Positions 24,920-35,406 of a stretch of DNA of 64,000 bases are shown here, in pieces. The DNA lies in assembly GCF_018531465.1 (NCBI RefSeq), contig NZ_JAHDTF010000011.1, positions 1 through 64,000 of the forward strand. The letters run 5' to 3'. This stretch comes from Sphaerisporangium fuscum. GTDB lineage: Bacteria; Actinomycetota; Actinomycetes; Streptosporangiales; Streptosporangiaceae. Each line of letters begins with the position of its first letter. Position 1 is the first letter of the stretch. The position numbers were made by a program, and so were the translations under genes. The notes below the pieces were generated by a model, which was not told the origin of the DNA, did no database searches, and worked only from the letters and a program-made list of their open reading frames with translations.

Positions 24920-24966
24920 GCTCGCGCGCGGCCCGCCCGGAGCCTTCCGTCGGGCCGCGTGCGAGC
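24920..24966. terminator. Terminator after the liv operon
   Basis: A 16-bp stem (24920-24935 with 24951-24966) with a single G-T position and a 15-base loop lies between livF and the convergent lipoprotein gene. No T-tract follows. Position and strength suggest a bidirectional terminator. Confidence 0.65.
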
Positions 24967-25031
24967 CGGAGAGTCGTCCGGACGGCGCGGCGCGTCGCGC
25001 CCGGCCGGGTCGCACCGCGCCCCGAGACCGC

Positions 25032-25589
25032 TCAGCCGGGGAGCTCGGCCCGTGCCCCTTCGAGGTCCTTCAGGTCGGTGAGCGTCGCCCCGCCGTACAG
25101 CACGAGCGCCGTCGGGCGCGCCTGTTTCGGGATGTCGTACCACAGGTCGAACTCGAACAGGTCGGAGGCGCCCAGGTCGATCTTCTCCGGCTGGCGCTTG
25201 ATGGTCATGGCGTCGTAGTCGGGGAGATAGGTCTTGCCGTCGGTCGCCAGCAGCTGCTGTTTGCGCAGGTCGAGCAGCGCACTCGTCCGGCCGTTGTTGA
25301 CCGCCGAGACGCGGATGCGGACGAACTGCCCCTTGGCCGCCACGTCGGCATGACTTCCGGTCAGCTGGGGCATGGCAACGGTGATCCCCAGCAGCGAGAA
25401 CCGGGTGTCACCGTCGACCACCGGCTTGACGTGCAGAGCCCGCTCGTCGAGGCGCACGGGGCGCTGCGGTAGCTCGTAGACGGGTGTGCGAGTGGACGTC
25501 GCCGCCGGTGTGGCGGGCCCATTGGAACAACCGGACAGTAAAAAGGTGACAGCTACGGCAAAACCTGTCAGAACAAAAGGTGCCCGCAC
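25032..25589 (-). CDS. Lipoprotein with DUF4352-like domain
   Basis: A 185-residue exported lipoprotein. The signal peptide ends in the lipobox LLSGC at about residue 21, followed by a Thr/Pro linker. The rest is a beta-rich immunoglobulin-like fold with FVRIRVSAVNNGRTSALLDL, LATDGKTYLPDYDAMTI and the ending FDLWYDIPKQARPTALVL, which is the DUF4352 pattern. Substrate or partner unknown. The GTG start at 25589 has no strong ribosome site. It converges with livF and is divergent from the amino acid binding protein at 25751. Confidence 0.75.
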   Translation of the reverse strand: MRAPFVLTGFAVAVTFLLSGCSNGPATPAATSTRTPVYELPQRPVRLDERALHVKPVVDGDTRFSLLGITVAMPQLTGSHADVAAKGQFVRIRVSAVNNGRTSALLDLRKQQLLATDGKTYLPDYDAMTIKRQPEKIDLGASDLFEFDLWYDIPKQARPTALVLYGGATLTDLKDLEGARAELPG

Positions 25590-25640
25590 GGTCGCACCCT
25601 AGCTCGCCGAGAAGCCGGGAGCGCCAGGATGTCGTAGCTG

Positions 25641-25668
25641 TTGTGCGATCGTTTCTTTCCGGTAATAC
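25641..25668 (+). promoter_or_regulatory. Sigma-70-type promoter for the amino acid transporter
   Basis: TTGTGC at 25641 and TAATAC at 25663 are separated by 16 bases. The spacing and match are good for a housekeeping promoter, and the binding-protein gene starts 83 bases downstream. Confidence 0.55.
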
Positions 25669-25670
25669 CC

Positions 25671-25681
25671 CTGGTGACCAG
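25671..25681. promoter_or_regulatory. Possible operator palindrome
   Basis: CTGGTGACCAG is an 11-bp perfect palindrome placed immediately downstream of the TAATAC box. A repressor bound here would block transcription. No regulator gene adjoins it. Confidence 0.35.
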
Positions 25682-25750
25682 GTGCGACACCATGGCCAGG
25701 GTTACGGTAACTTAACTTAACTCCGACATAGAGCTTAAGAGGAGGACGTT

Positions 25751-26605
25751 GTGGTCTTTTGGTCCAAGCGTCGCCGTGTGACTTCGTTGGGGGCGCTTGC
25801 CGTGGGCGCCGCGTGCCTTCTCTCCGCCTGCGGCGGCGGATCGGACACCAGCGCGACCACTTCCAGTTCGTCCGGTGCCGCCGCCGGCGGGATCAAGCTT
25901 GTCCACCCCGGCAAGCTGACGACCTGCACGAACCTGCCCTACGAGCCGTTCCAGTTCAAGCAGGGCGACAAGACCGTCGGCTTCGACGTCGACATCGTCG
26001 ACCTCGCGGCCAAGAAGCTCGGCGTGACGCAGGACATCGTCGACATCGACTTCGCCGTCATCAAGAGTGGCGCCGCCCTCAACGCCGGCAAGTGCGACGT
26101 CGCCGCGGCCGGCATGACGATCACCGACGAGCGCAAGAAGAACCTGCTGTTCTCCGACCCCTACTTCGACGCGACGCAGGCGCTGCTCGCCAAGAAGGGC
26201 ACCGGCGCCAAGTCGCTCGACGACATCAAGGCCAAGGGCCTGAAGCTCGGCGCGCAGGCCTCGACGACCGGCCTCGACTACGTCAAGAAGGCGGGTCTCA
26301 ACCCCACCGAGTTCGCCGACTCGCCCAAGGAGCTGCTCGGCCTGCAGTCGGGTCAGGCCGACGTCATCGTGCAGGACCTCCCCGTCGTGCTCACCTGGCT
26401 GAAGAAGCCCGAGATCGCCTCCAAGTTCGAGCTGATCGCGAGTCTGAACACCGGCGAGCAGTACGGCATCGGCATGAAGAAGGGCAACGACGCCCTGGCC
26501 AAGGTGATCAACGAGGAGATCGCCAAGGCCAAGTCCGACGGCACCTACGAGAAGATCTACGTCAAGTGGTTCGGCAAGAAGCCGGGCGAGCTGGGGACGT
26601 CCTGA
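25751..26605 (+). CDS. Polar amino acid ABC transporter, substrate-binding lipoprotein
   Basis: A 284-residue family 3 solute-binding protein. The signal peptide ends in the lipobox LLSAC at about residue 27, then a Ser/Thr/Gly linker. Family features are NLPYEPFQFKQGDKTVGFDV, KCDVAAAGMTITDERKKNLL, FSDPYFDATQALLAKKGTG and the C-terminal DGTYEKIYVKWFG. The substrate is probably glutamine/glutamate or another polar amino acid; the sequence does not decide. GTG start at 25751 with AGAGGAGGAC upstream. It is the first gene of a three-gene importer. Confidence 0.92.
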   Translation: MVFWSKRRRVTSLGALAVGAACLLSACGGGSDTSATTSSSSGAAAGGIKLVHPGKLTTCTNLPYEPFQFKQGDKTVGFDVDIVDLAAKKLGVTQDIVDIDFAVIKSGAALNAGKCDVAAAGMTITDERKKNLLFSDPYFDATQALLAKKGTGAKSLDDIKAKGLKLGAQASTTGLDYVKKAGLNPTEFADSPKELLGLQSGQADVIVQDLPVVLTWLKKPEIASKFELIASLNTGEQYGIGMKKGNDALAKVINEEIAKAKSDGTYEKIYVKWFGKKPGELGTS

Positions 26606-26609
26606 ATCC

Positions 26610-27454
26610 ATGACCCAGTCCACGACGGCAGGGCCGGCCGGTCCCGCCGGGCAGGCGCCCGGCCGGGCCGGTCTCAGCCCACGTAAGAAACAGCAGATCA
26701 GCCGGGGTGTCCAGTACGCCGTCCTGATCGTCGCGGTGATCGCGATCGCCCTTCTGACCAACTGGAAGGGGCTGGCCGAGAACTTCGCCAAGGGGGACGT
26801 CGCCGGCCAGTCGCTGCCCGACGTCTTCACGGTCGCGCTGAAGAACACGATCATCTACACCGTGGGCGGCTTCGTCTTCGGGTCGATCCTCGGTCTGATC
26901 CTGGCCCTGATGAGGCTGTCGTCGGTGCGGCCGTACCGCTGGATCGCGATCATCTACATCGAGATCTTCCGGGGCCTCCCGGCGCTGCTGATCTTCCTCC
27001 TCATCCTCTTCCTGCCGCTCGCGCTGCCCGGTTTCGAGGTGCCCGGCGGCACGTACGGCCAGGGCATCCTGGGCCTGACCATCGTGAGCGCGGCCTACAT
27101 GGCCGAGACGCTGCGGGCGGGCCTGCAGGCCGTTCCCAAGGGGCAGACCGAGGCCGCGCGCTCGCTCGGCATGTCGCACTCGCGCGCGATGATCTCGGTG
27201 GTCATCCCGCAGGCGATCCGCATCGTCATCCCGCCGACGACCAACCAGTTCGTCTCGCTGCTCAAGGACTCCTCGCTGGTGCTGTTCCTCGGGGTGAGCG
27301 GCGAATACGTCGAGCTGACCAAGTTCGGCAACGACCTGGCGTCGACGACGAGCAACGCGACCCCCATCATGGTGGTGGGGCTCACGTACCTGCTCGTCAC
27401 GATCCCGCTGGGCTACCTCGCGGGACGCCTCGAGAAGCGTCAGTCGAAGGGACG

Positions 27455-27458
<4 letters not shown>
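26610..27458 (+). CDS. Amino acid ABC transporter permease (HisM/GlnP type)
   Basis: A 282-residue permease with a Pro/Gly-rich cytoplasmic start, then about five to six helices. The family-defining stretches are [40 protein letters not shown] and the coupling loop [20 protein letters not shown] followed by [20 protein letters not shown]. It starts 4 bases after the binding-protein stop. Only one permease is present, so it probably works as a homodimer. Confidence 0.92.
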
Positions 27459-28249
<791 letters not shown>

Positions 28250-28256
28250 CCGTCAT

Positions 28257-28305
28257 GCGAAGCGGCCCCCGCCACCCGTCACCGGGCCGGCGGGGGCCGC
28301 TTCGC
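28257..28305 (+). terminator. 17-bp perfect terminator hairpin
   Basis: Arms 28257-28273 and 28289-28305 are exactly complementary (GCGAAGCGGCCCCCGCC) with a 15-base loop. It starts 8 bases after the ATPase stop. It lacks a T-tract, as usual in this group. Confidence 0.8.
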
Positions 28306-28474
28306 GCTCCTGGGCATGAATAAGCCCGCAGGTGATCTTTGGGGCCATGTAGGGCTTCCCCGGCCGCACACGTTGTCTACTCGATCACCCACGGGCTCGG
28401 TGTGACAACGCTAGCGAGCTTTGAGCCCGCTGTGCAAAGAGAGTCGGAAATCGTACCCCGTTACGGCCCGAAAA

Positions 28475-28897
28475 TCACGGGGCGTCACGGAGCATGCACG
28501 TGAGGCGCGAGGTGCAGACCCGGCGTCCCTGCTCGTCGGTGATCTCGATGTCGTACGTCGCCAGGCTCCGGCCGCCGTGCAACCGCGTCGCCACGCCCGT
28601 GACGTACCCGGAGGTCGCCGAGCGGTGATGGGTCGCGTTGATCTCGATCCCGACGGCGATGCGTCCCTCCCCGGCGTGCAGGGCCGCCCCGGTGGAGCCG
28701 ATGGTCTCGGCCAGCACGCAGGACGCCCCGCCGTGCAGCAGGCCGTACGGCTGGGTGTTGCCCTCCACCGGCATGCGCGCGACCACCCGTTCGGCCGAGG
28801 CCTCCAGGAATTCGATTCCCATGCTCCCGATCAGGCTCCGCTTGTAGTCGTCGCCGTACAGCTGTGAGATGCGCGCCGGATCGTCGGGGTTCGTCAT
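28475..28897 (-). CDS. PaaI-type hotdog thioesterase
   Basis: A 140-residue single hotdog-fold protein, probably hydrolysing acyl-CoA thioesters. The active loop is PYGLLHGGASCVLAETIGST, with the family HGG motif and the Glu of AETIGS in the catalytic position. Later come INATHHRSATSGYVTGVATR and a C-terminal CTSRLTCMLRD. The start at 28897 (MTNPDDPARI) was preferred over an open extension to 29026, because homology starts there and the extension enters the polA promoter. Divergent from polA. Confidence 0.87.
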   Translation of the reverse strand: MTNPDDPARISQLYGDDYKRSLIGSMGIEFLEASAERVVARMPVEGNTQPYGLLHGGASCVLAETIGSTGAALHAGEGRIAVGIEINATHHRSATSGYVTGVATRLHGGRSLATYDIEITDEQGRRVCTSRLTCMLRDAP

Positions 28898-28965
28898 GGT
28901 CAAGGGGAGCCCTCCATATGCACAGGCAGGGGTGTTCTGTCGGACATGCAGACTAGGCTGCGGGT

Positions 28966-31668
28966 GTGCCGAAGAAGGAACCGACCCCCACCCGTCCCTG
29001 CCTGCTCCTGCTGGACGGGCACTCACTCGCGTACCGCGCCTTCTACGCCCTGAAGGACGCCAATCTCACCACGACCGACGGCCAGCACACCGAGGCGGTG
29101 TACGGCTTCACCTCCATGCTGATCAACGTCCTGCGCGACGAGCAGCCGAGTCACGTGGTCGTCTGCTTCGACCGGTCGGAGCCCACCTTCCGGCACGAGG
29201 CGTACGAGCACTACAAGGCCAATCGCCAGGAGACCCCCGAGGACTTCCGGGGCCAGGTCAGCCTGATCTTCGAGGTGCTCGACGCGCTGCGCCTGCCCTA
29301 CCTCTCGCTCCCGGGGTACGAGGCCGACGACCTGATCGCGACGCTCGCGCACCGGGCCTCCGAGCGGGACATGAACGTCCTCATCGTCACCGGCGACCGC
29401 GACGCCCTCCAGCTCGTCGACGAACGCGTCACCCTGCTGATGACCCGCCGCGGCATCAGCGACATGACCAGGTTCGATCCCGACGCCGTCGTCGAGAAGT
29501 ACGGCCTGACGCCCGTGCAGTATCCCGACTTCGCCGCCCTGCGCGGCGACCCCAGCGACAACCTCCCGAGCATCCCGAGCGTGGGAGAGAAGACCGCCGC
29601 CAAGTGGGTCCGGGAGTTCGGCTCGCTCGACGAGCTCGTCAGGCGGGTCGACGAGGTCAAGGGCAAGGTCGGCGAGAAGCTCCGCGAGCACCTCGGCCAG
29701 GTGATCCACAACCGCCAGCTCACCGAGCTGCGGCGTGACGCGCCGCTCGACGTCGACGTCGAGCAGCTCAAGATGGGCAACTGGGACCGCGACGAGATCC
29801 ACAAGCTGTTCGACACGCTGCAGTTCCGCGTGCTGCGCGACCGGCTCTACCAGAGCATCGGCACCCCCGAGCCGGAGGCCGAGGAGGGGTTCGACGTCGA
29901 GGTCGCCGCCCTCGGCCCCGATGAGGTCGCCTCGTGGCTCGCCGGCGTGCCCGAGGGCCGTGCCGGGCTCGCCGTGAAGGGCACCCACGGCAGCGGCACG
30001 GGCCGGCTCGACGGCCTGGCCGTCGCCGTGCCCGCCGACGGCGACGGGCGGCAGCGGGCCGCCTACATCGACCTCACCGGCCTCACCGAGGGCGACGAGG
30101 CGGCGCTGCGCGCCTGGCTCACCGACGAGTCCAAGCCGAAGGCCCTCCACGACGCCAAGGGCCCCCTGCTCGCACTGTGGGCGCAGGGGCTCGACCTGCG
30201 CGGGCTCACCTGCGACACCGCGCTCGCGGCCTACCTGGCGATGCCGGGCCAGCGCTCCTTCCCCCTCGACGATCTGGTGCTGCGCTACCTCCATCGCGAG
30301 CTGCGCGCCGAGACCGACAACGGCGGCCAGGCGGCGCTGTTCGACGACCCCGAGGACAACGTGGGGGAGGAGCTCGCCGTCCGGGCCCAGGCCGTGCGCG
30401 ACCTCGCCGACGCCCTTGAGGCCCATCTGGAGCCCCGCGGCGGCATCCGGCTGATGCGCGAGGTCGAGCTGCCGCTCGTGCGGGTCCTGGCCGAGCTGGA
30501 GCGCGCGGGCATCGCCGCCGACCGCGACTACTTCACGGGCCTGGAGGCCGAGTTCGGGGCCGCCGTCAAGCAGGCCGTCGAGGAGGCCCACCGCGTCGTC
30601 GGCGAGCAGTTCAACCTCGGATCGCCCAAGCAGCTCCAGGAGATCCTCTTCGTCAAGCTCGGGCTCCCGAAGACCAAGAAGATCAAGACCGGCTACACCA
30701 CCGACGCCGACGCGCTGGCCCAGCTCGCCACCCAGACCGACAACGAGCTGCCCACGATCCTGCTGCGCCACCGCGACCAGACCAAGCTGCGCACCACCGT
30801 CGAGGGCCTCATCAAGGAGATCGCCGACGACGGGCGGATCCACACCACCTACAACCAGATCATCGCGGCCACCGGCCGTCTGTCGTCCGAGAAGCCCAAC
30901 CTGCAGAACATCCCGATCCGCACGGCCGAGGGCCGGCGCATCCGGCAGGGGTTCGTCGTCGGCGAGGGGTACGAATGCCTGCTGACGGCCGACTACAGCC
31001 AGATCGAGCTGCGCATCATGGCGCACCTCTCGCAGGACGAGGCGTTGATCGCGGCCTTCGAGTCGGGGCACGACTTCCACCAGGCCACCGCGGCCCGGGT
31101 GTTCGACCTGCCGCCCGAGCAGGTCGACGGCGCGCTGCGGGCACGCATCAAGGCGATGAACTACGGCCTCGCCTACGGCCTGTCCGACTTCGGGCTGTCG
31201 GGGCAGCTCAACATCCCCGTCGCCGAGGCCCGCGCGCTCAAGGAGGAGTACTTCGAGGAGTTCGGCGGCGTGCGCGACTACCTCGGCGCGATCGTCGCCC
31301 AGGCCCGCCATGACGGCTACACCGAGACCATCCTCGGTCGCCGCCGCTACCTCCCCGACCTCACCAGCGACAACCGGCAGCGGCGCGAGATGGCCGAGCG
31401 CATGGCCCTCAACGCCCCGATCCAGGGCTCGGCGGCCGACATCATCAAGGTCGCCATGCTCCACGTGCAACGCGCGCTGCACCAGCGGGAGCTGCGCTCG
31501 CGCATGCTGCTGCAGGTCCATGACGAGCTCGTGTTCGAGGTCGCGCCGGGCGAGCTCGAGGCGCTGCGCGAGCTGGTGGTGTCCCAGATGTGCGCCGCGT
31601 ACGACCTCCGCGTCCCTCTGGACGTCTCGGTGGGCGTCGGCCGCACCTGGCAGGACGCCGGCCACTGA
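28966..31668 (+). CDS. polA: DNA polymerase I
   Basis: A 900-residue repair and Okazaki-fragment polymerase. Residues 10-300 form the 5'-3' flap nuclease (LLLDGHSLAYRAFYALKD, YEADDLIATLAHRA, VTGDRDALQLV, SDNLPSIPSVGEKTAAKWV). The central domain lacks the DxE proofreading residues, as in most actinobacterial PolA. The C-terminal polymerase carries motif A LTADYSQIELRIMAHLS, motif B around RIKAMNYGLAYG, LNAPIQGSAADIIKVAM, and motif C LQVHDELVFEV. Starts with GTG. No truncation. Confidence 0.96.
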   Translation: MPKKEPTPTRPCLLLLDGHSLAYRAFYALKDANLTTTDGQHTEAVYGFTSMLINVLRDEQPSHVVVCFDRSEPTFRHEAYEHYKANRQETPEDFRGQVSLIFEVLDALRLPYLSLPGYEADDLIATLAHRASERDMNVLIVTGDRDALQLVDERVTLLMTRRGISDMTRFDPDAVVEKYGLTPVQYPDFAALRGDPSDNLPSIPSVGEKTAAKWVREFGSLDELVRRVDEVKGKVGEKLREHLGQVIHNRQLTELRRDAPLDVDVEQLKMGNWDRDEIHKLFDTLQFRVLRDRLYQSIGTPEPEAEEGFDVEVAALGPDEVASWLAGVPEGRAGLAVKGTHGSGTGRLDGLAVAVPADGDGRQRAAYIDLTGLTEGDEAALRAWLTDESKPKALHDAKGPLLALWAQGLDLRGLTCDTALAAYLAMPGQRSFPLDDLVLRYLHRELRAETDNGGQAALFDDPEDNVGEELAVRAQAVRDLADALEAHLEPRGGIRLMREVELPLVRVLAELERAGIAADRDYFTGLEAEFGAAVKQAVEEAHRVVGEQFNLGSPKQLQEILFVKLGLPKTKKIKTGYTTDADALAQLATQTDNELPTILLRHRDQTKLRTTVEGLIKEIADDGRIHTTYNQIIAATGRLSSEKPNLQNIPIRTAEGRRIRQGFVVGEGYECLLTADYSQIELRIMAHLSQDEALIAAFESGHDFHQATAARVFDLPPEQVDGALRARIKAMNYGLAYGLSDFGLSGQLNIPVAEARALKEEYFEEFGGVRDYLGAIVAQARHDGYTETILGRRRYLPDLTSDNRQRREMAERMALNAPIQGSAADIIKVAMLHVQRALHQRELRSRMLLQVHDELVFEVAPGELEALRELVVSQMCAAYDLRVPLDVSVGVGRTWQDAGH

Positions 31669-31713
31669 CCCCGGCCGCGGGCTTTCGAGCCGCCCGCCCC
31701 ACCTCCGGCAGGG

Positions 31714-32508
31714 TCAGTCGGAGGTGGCGGCGGCCCGGTGGTGGGAGGTGAGTGAACGGCCGAGGGCCGCGGCCTCCACCTCCAGCAGGCTGCTCTCGTG
31801 ACGTTCGGCCTCGTGGGCGGCGTGCCCGCCCCGCAGGCCGAACAGACGCTTCGACAGCAGGATGTACAGCACGGCGGCGATGTTGATCATCAGGATCACG
31901 ATCCGCAGCCAGGTCACCTTCTCGACGAGCTCGTAGACCTCGATCGGGACGAACAGCGACGTCGCGACCACCGCGAAGTACTCGCCCCAGCGCTTGAGCA
32001 GCCACAGGCCGACGCCCTCGGTCGTGAGCAGCGCGCCGAAGATCACCAGGCCGAGCACGATCCACGTCAGGGTCGTGTTCCGGGCGCTCAGCACCGTGCG
32101 CATCGTGTGCACCACGCCCGACTCCTCGATGTTCCACCCGAGCTTGTGGGCGATCGGCTGGAACAACGGAAGATCTTCTTTGAACGCCAGGTTGATGGCG
32201 TCCTTGTGGGCCCGGAACCGCCAGATGCCGAAGGCCGCGGCGAACACCAGCAGCGCCTTCAGCCACCGGAACACCGCGATGAGCCGCAGGATCGTGGCGT
32301 CGCGCAGCGCCTGGCCGCGCAGCACGATGGGCGCGTCCTCGGCGGGCCCGGAGCCGTGCGGCGCGCCGAGGGTGAAGTCGCCGCACCGCAGGCAGCGCCA
32401 CGCCTCGCCGAGCGCGGTCTCGGCCCGGAGGCGCTTGCGAAGCTCCTCCTCCGCGGGGGCATAGGTCACATGGCCGTGGCGGCCGCACGCACGCAAGCTC
32501 CAGTTCAC
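31714..32508 (-). CDS. DUF2127-family membrane protein
   Basis: A 264-residue membrane protein. The N-terminal 40 residues carry two Cys pairs or near-pairs (RACGRHGHV, WRCLRCGDF) that could bind a metal. Helices follow at LIAVFRWLKALLVFAAAFGI and in LTWIVLGLVIFGALLTTEGV, then IRIVILMINIAAV-like helix near the end. AHKDAINLAFKEDLPLFQPI and ESGVVHTMRTVLS are the DUF2127 signature. GTG at 32508 is preferred to the TTG at 32514. No good ribosome site is present, so initiation may be leaderless. Divergent from the deacetylase. Function unknown. Confidence 0.8.
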   Translation of the reverse strand: MNWSLRACGRHGHVTYAPAEEELRKRLRAETALGEAWRCLRCGDFTLGAPHGSGPAEDAPIVLRGQALRDATILRLIAVFRWLKALLVFAAAFGIWRFRAHKDAINLAFKEDLPLFQPIAHKLGWNIEESGVVHTMRTVLSARNTTLTWIVLGLVIFGALLTTEGVGLWLLKRWGEYFAVVATSLFVPIEVYELVEKVTWLRIVILMINIAAVLYILLSKRLFGLRGGHAAHEAERHESSLLEVEAAALGRSLTSHHRAAATSD

Positions 32509-32613
32509 AACCAAATTTCAGCACATGCTAGACGTGTACGCTGGTTCGGGACCGGGCCGAGTTTGCCTGTCCTGTAGGGAAAGCCGACCTGCCGCCGACC
32601 CAGGAGAACACCT

Positions 32614-33693
32614 GTGCGCAGCACGCCCGGACTGACGCGCCTCATCGGCATCGTGAACATCGGTGTCATGATCATCGCGGTGGTCGCGTTGCTGGTTCTC
32701 CCCTTCGGCGGCAAGAAGAACGTCCGGCCGGCGGCGCGGCCGATGGCCAAGCCGGCCACCCCGACCCCCGCCCCCTCGTCGCCGGCGCCGGCGACCCCGG
32801 AGTCGGCCCGGCAGGTGAAGGCCAACGAGCTGGGGCTCGTGCCGGTGATCATGTACCACCGGATCATGAAGAAGCGGCTCGCCTCGATCGACCGTACGCC
32901 GTCCCAGCTGCGCAAGGAGCTGGAGAGGCTGGCCAGGGGCGGCTACGTGCCGATCACGGCCGCCGACTACGTGGCCGGGCGCATCGACATCCCGGCCGGC
33001 GCCCACCCGGTCGTGCTGACGTTCGACGACGGCAGCCCCACGCACTTCGCCCTCGACGACCAGGGGCAGCCGAAGAAGGACACCGCCGTCCAGATCATCC
33101 TGGACGTGGCCGCGAAGTTCCCGGCCTTCCGGCCGGTGGCCACCTTCTGGGTCAACAAGAACCCCTTCGGGCTCTTCGACAAGGACCAGCAGGCCGCGGC
33201 CGTGCGGTGGCTCGTCGAGCGCGGCTTCGAGGTGGCCAACCACACCTGGAGCCATCCCGACCTGTGGACGCTGAGCAAGAAGAGGGTCGCCGAGTCGATC
33301 GTGCGCGAGGAGCGGCTGCTGCGGAAGATCGGCGCGCCGGACTCGGCCACGTTCGCGCTCCCGTACGGCAGCAGGCCGAGGAAGCGGGCGGCCGCGCACG
33401 AGGGCAAGTGGGACGGGACGTCGTACCACTTCGACGCGGTCTTCCTGGCCGGGGCCGAGCCGGCGATTTCGCCCTTCGCGAAGAGCTACGACCGGTACAA
33501 CATCCCACGAATCCAGTCCAACGGTAAAAAAGGGGAGTGTCGCCGATGGTGCTCCGAGTACTGGCTGGAGTGGCTGGACAAGCACCCCGACAGGCGTTAC
33601 ACCTCGGACGGCGATCGTTCGCACATCGCAATGCCGCGTCGATTTCAGGGTAAGATCCAGGCAAAGCTCGGTGGGGTGGCGATCACCTATTAG
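32614..33693 (+). CDS. Polysaccharide deacetylase (NodB domain), membrane-anchored
   Basis: A 359-residue extracytoplasmic enzyme with an N-terminal membrane anchor (IVNIGVMIIAVVALLVLPFG) and a Pro/Ala/Thr-rich linker. The NodB fold shows PVIMYHRIMKKRLASIDRTP, the motif 1 VVLTFDDGSPTHFALDD (with the base Asp and metal Asp), motif 2 ANHTWSHPDLWTLSKK (H-xxx-H metal ligands), and the motif ALPYGSRPRKRAA. Substrate could be peptidoglycan N-acetyl sugars or an exopolysaccharide. GTG start with CCAGGAGA upstream. Confidence 0.9.
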   Translation: MRSTPGLTRLIGIVNIGVMIIAVVALLVLPFGGKKNVRPAARPMAKPATPTPAPSSPAPATPESARQVKANELGLVPVIMYHRIMKKRLASIDRTPSQLRKELERLARGGYVPITAADYVAGRIDIPAGAHPVVLTFDDGSPTHFALDDQGQPKKDTAVQIILDVAAKFPAFRPVATFWVNKNPFGLFDKDQQAAAVRWLVERGFEVANHTWSHPDLWTLSKKRVAESIVREERLLRKIGAPDSATFALPYGSRPRKRAAAHEGKWDGTSYHFDAVFLAGAEPAISPFAKSYDRYNIPRIQSNGKKGECRRWCSEYWLEWLDKHPDRRYTSDGDRSHIAMPRRFQGKIQAKLGGVAITY

Positions 33694-33725
33694 AGGCTTA
33701 TGGGGTCGTGCGTACCCAGGCCGGA

Positions 33726-33755
33726 TTGACCACGCCCACGTCTCTCTCATATGCT
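33726..33755 (+). promoter_or_regulatory. Housekeeping promoter of rpsA
   Basis: TTGACC at 33726-33731 and TATGCT at 33750-33755 are spaced by 18 bases. They would give an rpsA leader of about 155 bases, long enough for translational autoregulation as known for S1 in other bacteria. Confidence 0.65.
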
Positions 33756-33916
33756 GATCGCTGCGCTGTGGGCTCGCGTGCGCCTCGGACGGAGCGGGCT
33801 CGCGCTCGGTCATGTCGACCACGGGTCTCTGAGACCATCTTCGGCTTGAACGATAAAGAGGGCCTGCCGCGCGTCCGCCACATCGACATCTGTCCGCGTT
33901 CGGAGCAATTCCACAC

Positions 33917-35386
33917 ATGACGAGCAGCACTGAGGCCACCTCGAACACCCCGCAGGTAGCGGTCAACGACATCGGTTCCGAGGAGGCCTTCCTCGCCGCG
34001 ATCGACGAGACCATCAAGTACTTCAACGACGGCGACATCGTCGAAGGCACCGTCGTCAAGGTCGATCGAGACGAGGTCTTGCTCGACATCGGCTACAAGA
34101 CCGAGGGTGTCATCCCCTCGCGTGAGCTCTCGATCAAGCACGATGTCGACCCGGCCGAGGTCGTCGAGGTCGGAGAGCACGTCGAGGCCCTCGTCCTCCA
34201 GAAGGAGGACAAGGAAGGCCGCCTCATCCTGTCCAAGAAGCGTGCGCAGTACGAGCGCGCCTGGGGCACGATCGAGAAGATCAAGGACGAGGACGGCATC
34301 GTCACCGGTACGGTCATCGAGGTCGTCAAGGGCGGCCTCATCCTCGACATCGGCCTGCGCGGCTTCCTCCCGGCCTCGCTGGTGGAGATGCGCCGGGTCC
34401 GCGACCTGCAGCCGTACGTCGGCCGCGAGCTCGAGGCGAAGATCATAGAGCTCGACAAGAACCGCAACAACGTGGTTCTCTCCCGTCGTGCCTGGCTCGA
34501 GCAGACCCAGTCGGAGGTCCGCCAGACCTTCCTCAACACCCTGCAGAAGGGTCAGGTCCGCAAGGGCGTCGTCTCCTCGATCGTCAACTTCGGTGCGTTC
34601 GTCGACCTCGGCGGCGTCGACGGTCTGGTCCACGTCTCCGAGCTCTCCTGGAAGCACATCGACCACCCCTCCGAGGTCGTCGAGGTCGGCCAGGAGGTCA
34701 CCGTCGAGGTTCTCGACGTCGACATGGAGCGCGAGCGGGTCTCCCTGTCGCTCAAGGCGACGCAGGAGGACCCCTGGCAGCAGTTCGCCCGCACCCACCA
34801 GATCGGCCAGGTCGTCCCCGGCCGCGTCACCAAGCTGGTGCCGTTCGGTGCGTTCGTCCGCGTCGAGGAGGGCATCGAGGGCCTGGTCCACATCTCCGAG
34901 CTGGCCGAGCGCCACGTCGAGATCCCCGAGCAGGTCGTCCAGGTCGGCGACGAGATCTTCGTGAAGATCATCGACATCGACCTCGACCGTCGCCGCATCT
35001 CGCTGTCGCTCAAGCAGGCCAACGAGGGTGTCGGCGCCGAGGTCGAGTTCGACCCCACGCTGTACGGCATGGCGGCGACCTACGACGAGCAGGGCAACTA
35101 CATCTACCCCGACGGTTTCGACCCCGAGACCGGCGAGTGGCTCGAGGGCTTCGAGAAGCAGCGCGAGGAGTGGGAGCGGCAGTACGCCGAGGCCCAGACC
35201 CGCTTCGAGGCCCACAAGTCGCAGATCGAGAAGGCCCGTCAGGAGGAGGCCGAGGCGGCCGGTCCGTCCAGCTACTCCGGCGAGACTCCTCAGACCTCCA
35301 GCGGTTCGGCTCCGGCCTCGGGCGCCCTGGCGTCCGACGAGGCCCTGGCCGCGCTCCGCGAGAAGCTCGCGGGCGGCCAGAGCTGA
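33917..35386 (+). CDS. rpsA: 30S ribosomal protein S1
   Basis: A 489-residue protein that binds mRNA leaders at the ribosome. Four S1 RNA-binding repeats are evident. They start at about residue 37 (GDIVEGTVVKVDRDEVLLDI), 120 (GIVTGTVIEVVKGGLILDIG), 208 (GQVRKGVVSSIVNFGAFVDL) and 293 (GQVVPGRVTKLVPFGAFVRV). An acidic, Ser/Pro-rich tail follows. Four rather than six repeats is the normal actinobacterial form. It is followed by a strong terminator. Confidence 0.96.
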   Translation: MTSSTEATSNTPQVAVNDIGSEEAFLAAIDETIKYFNDGDIVEGTVVKVDRDEVLLDIGYKTEGVIPSRELSIKHDVDPAEVVEVGEHVEALVLQKEDKEGRLILSKKRAQYERAWGTIEKIKDEDGIVTGTVIEVVKGGLILDIGLRGFLPASLVEMRRVRDLQPYVGRELEAKIIELDKNRNNVVLSRRAWLEQTQSEVRQTFLNTLQKGQVRKGVVSSIVNFGAFVDLGGVDGLVHVSELSWKHIDHPSEVVEVGQEVTVEVLDVDMERERVSLSLKATQEDPWQQFARTHQIGQVVPGRVTKLVPFGAFVRVEEGIEGLVHISELAERHVEIPEQVVQVGDEIFVKIIDIDLDRRRISLSLKQANEGVGAEVEFDPTLYGMAATYDEQGNYIYPDGFDPETGEWLEGFEKQREEWERQYAEAQTRFEAHKSQIEKARQEEAEAAGPSSYSGETPQTSSGSAPASGALASDEALAALREKLAGGQS

Positions 35387-35406
35387 CGCTCTGAGGTGAC
35401 CTCGTG

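Noticed and set aside
29023..31665. 880-codon minus-strand frame opposite polA
   Set aside because: Shadow of polA; composition Leu/Asp/Gly/Val without motifs.
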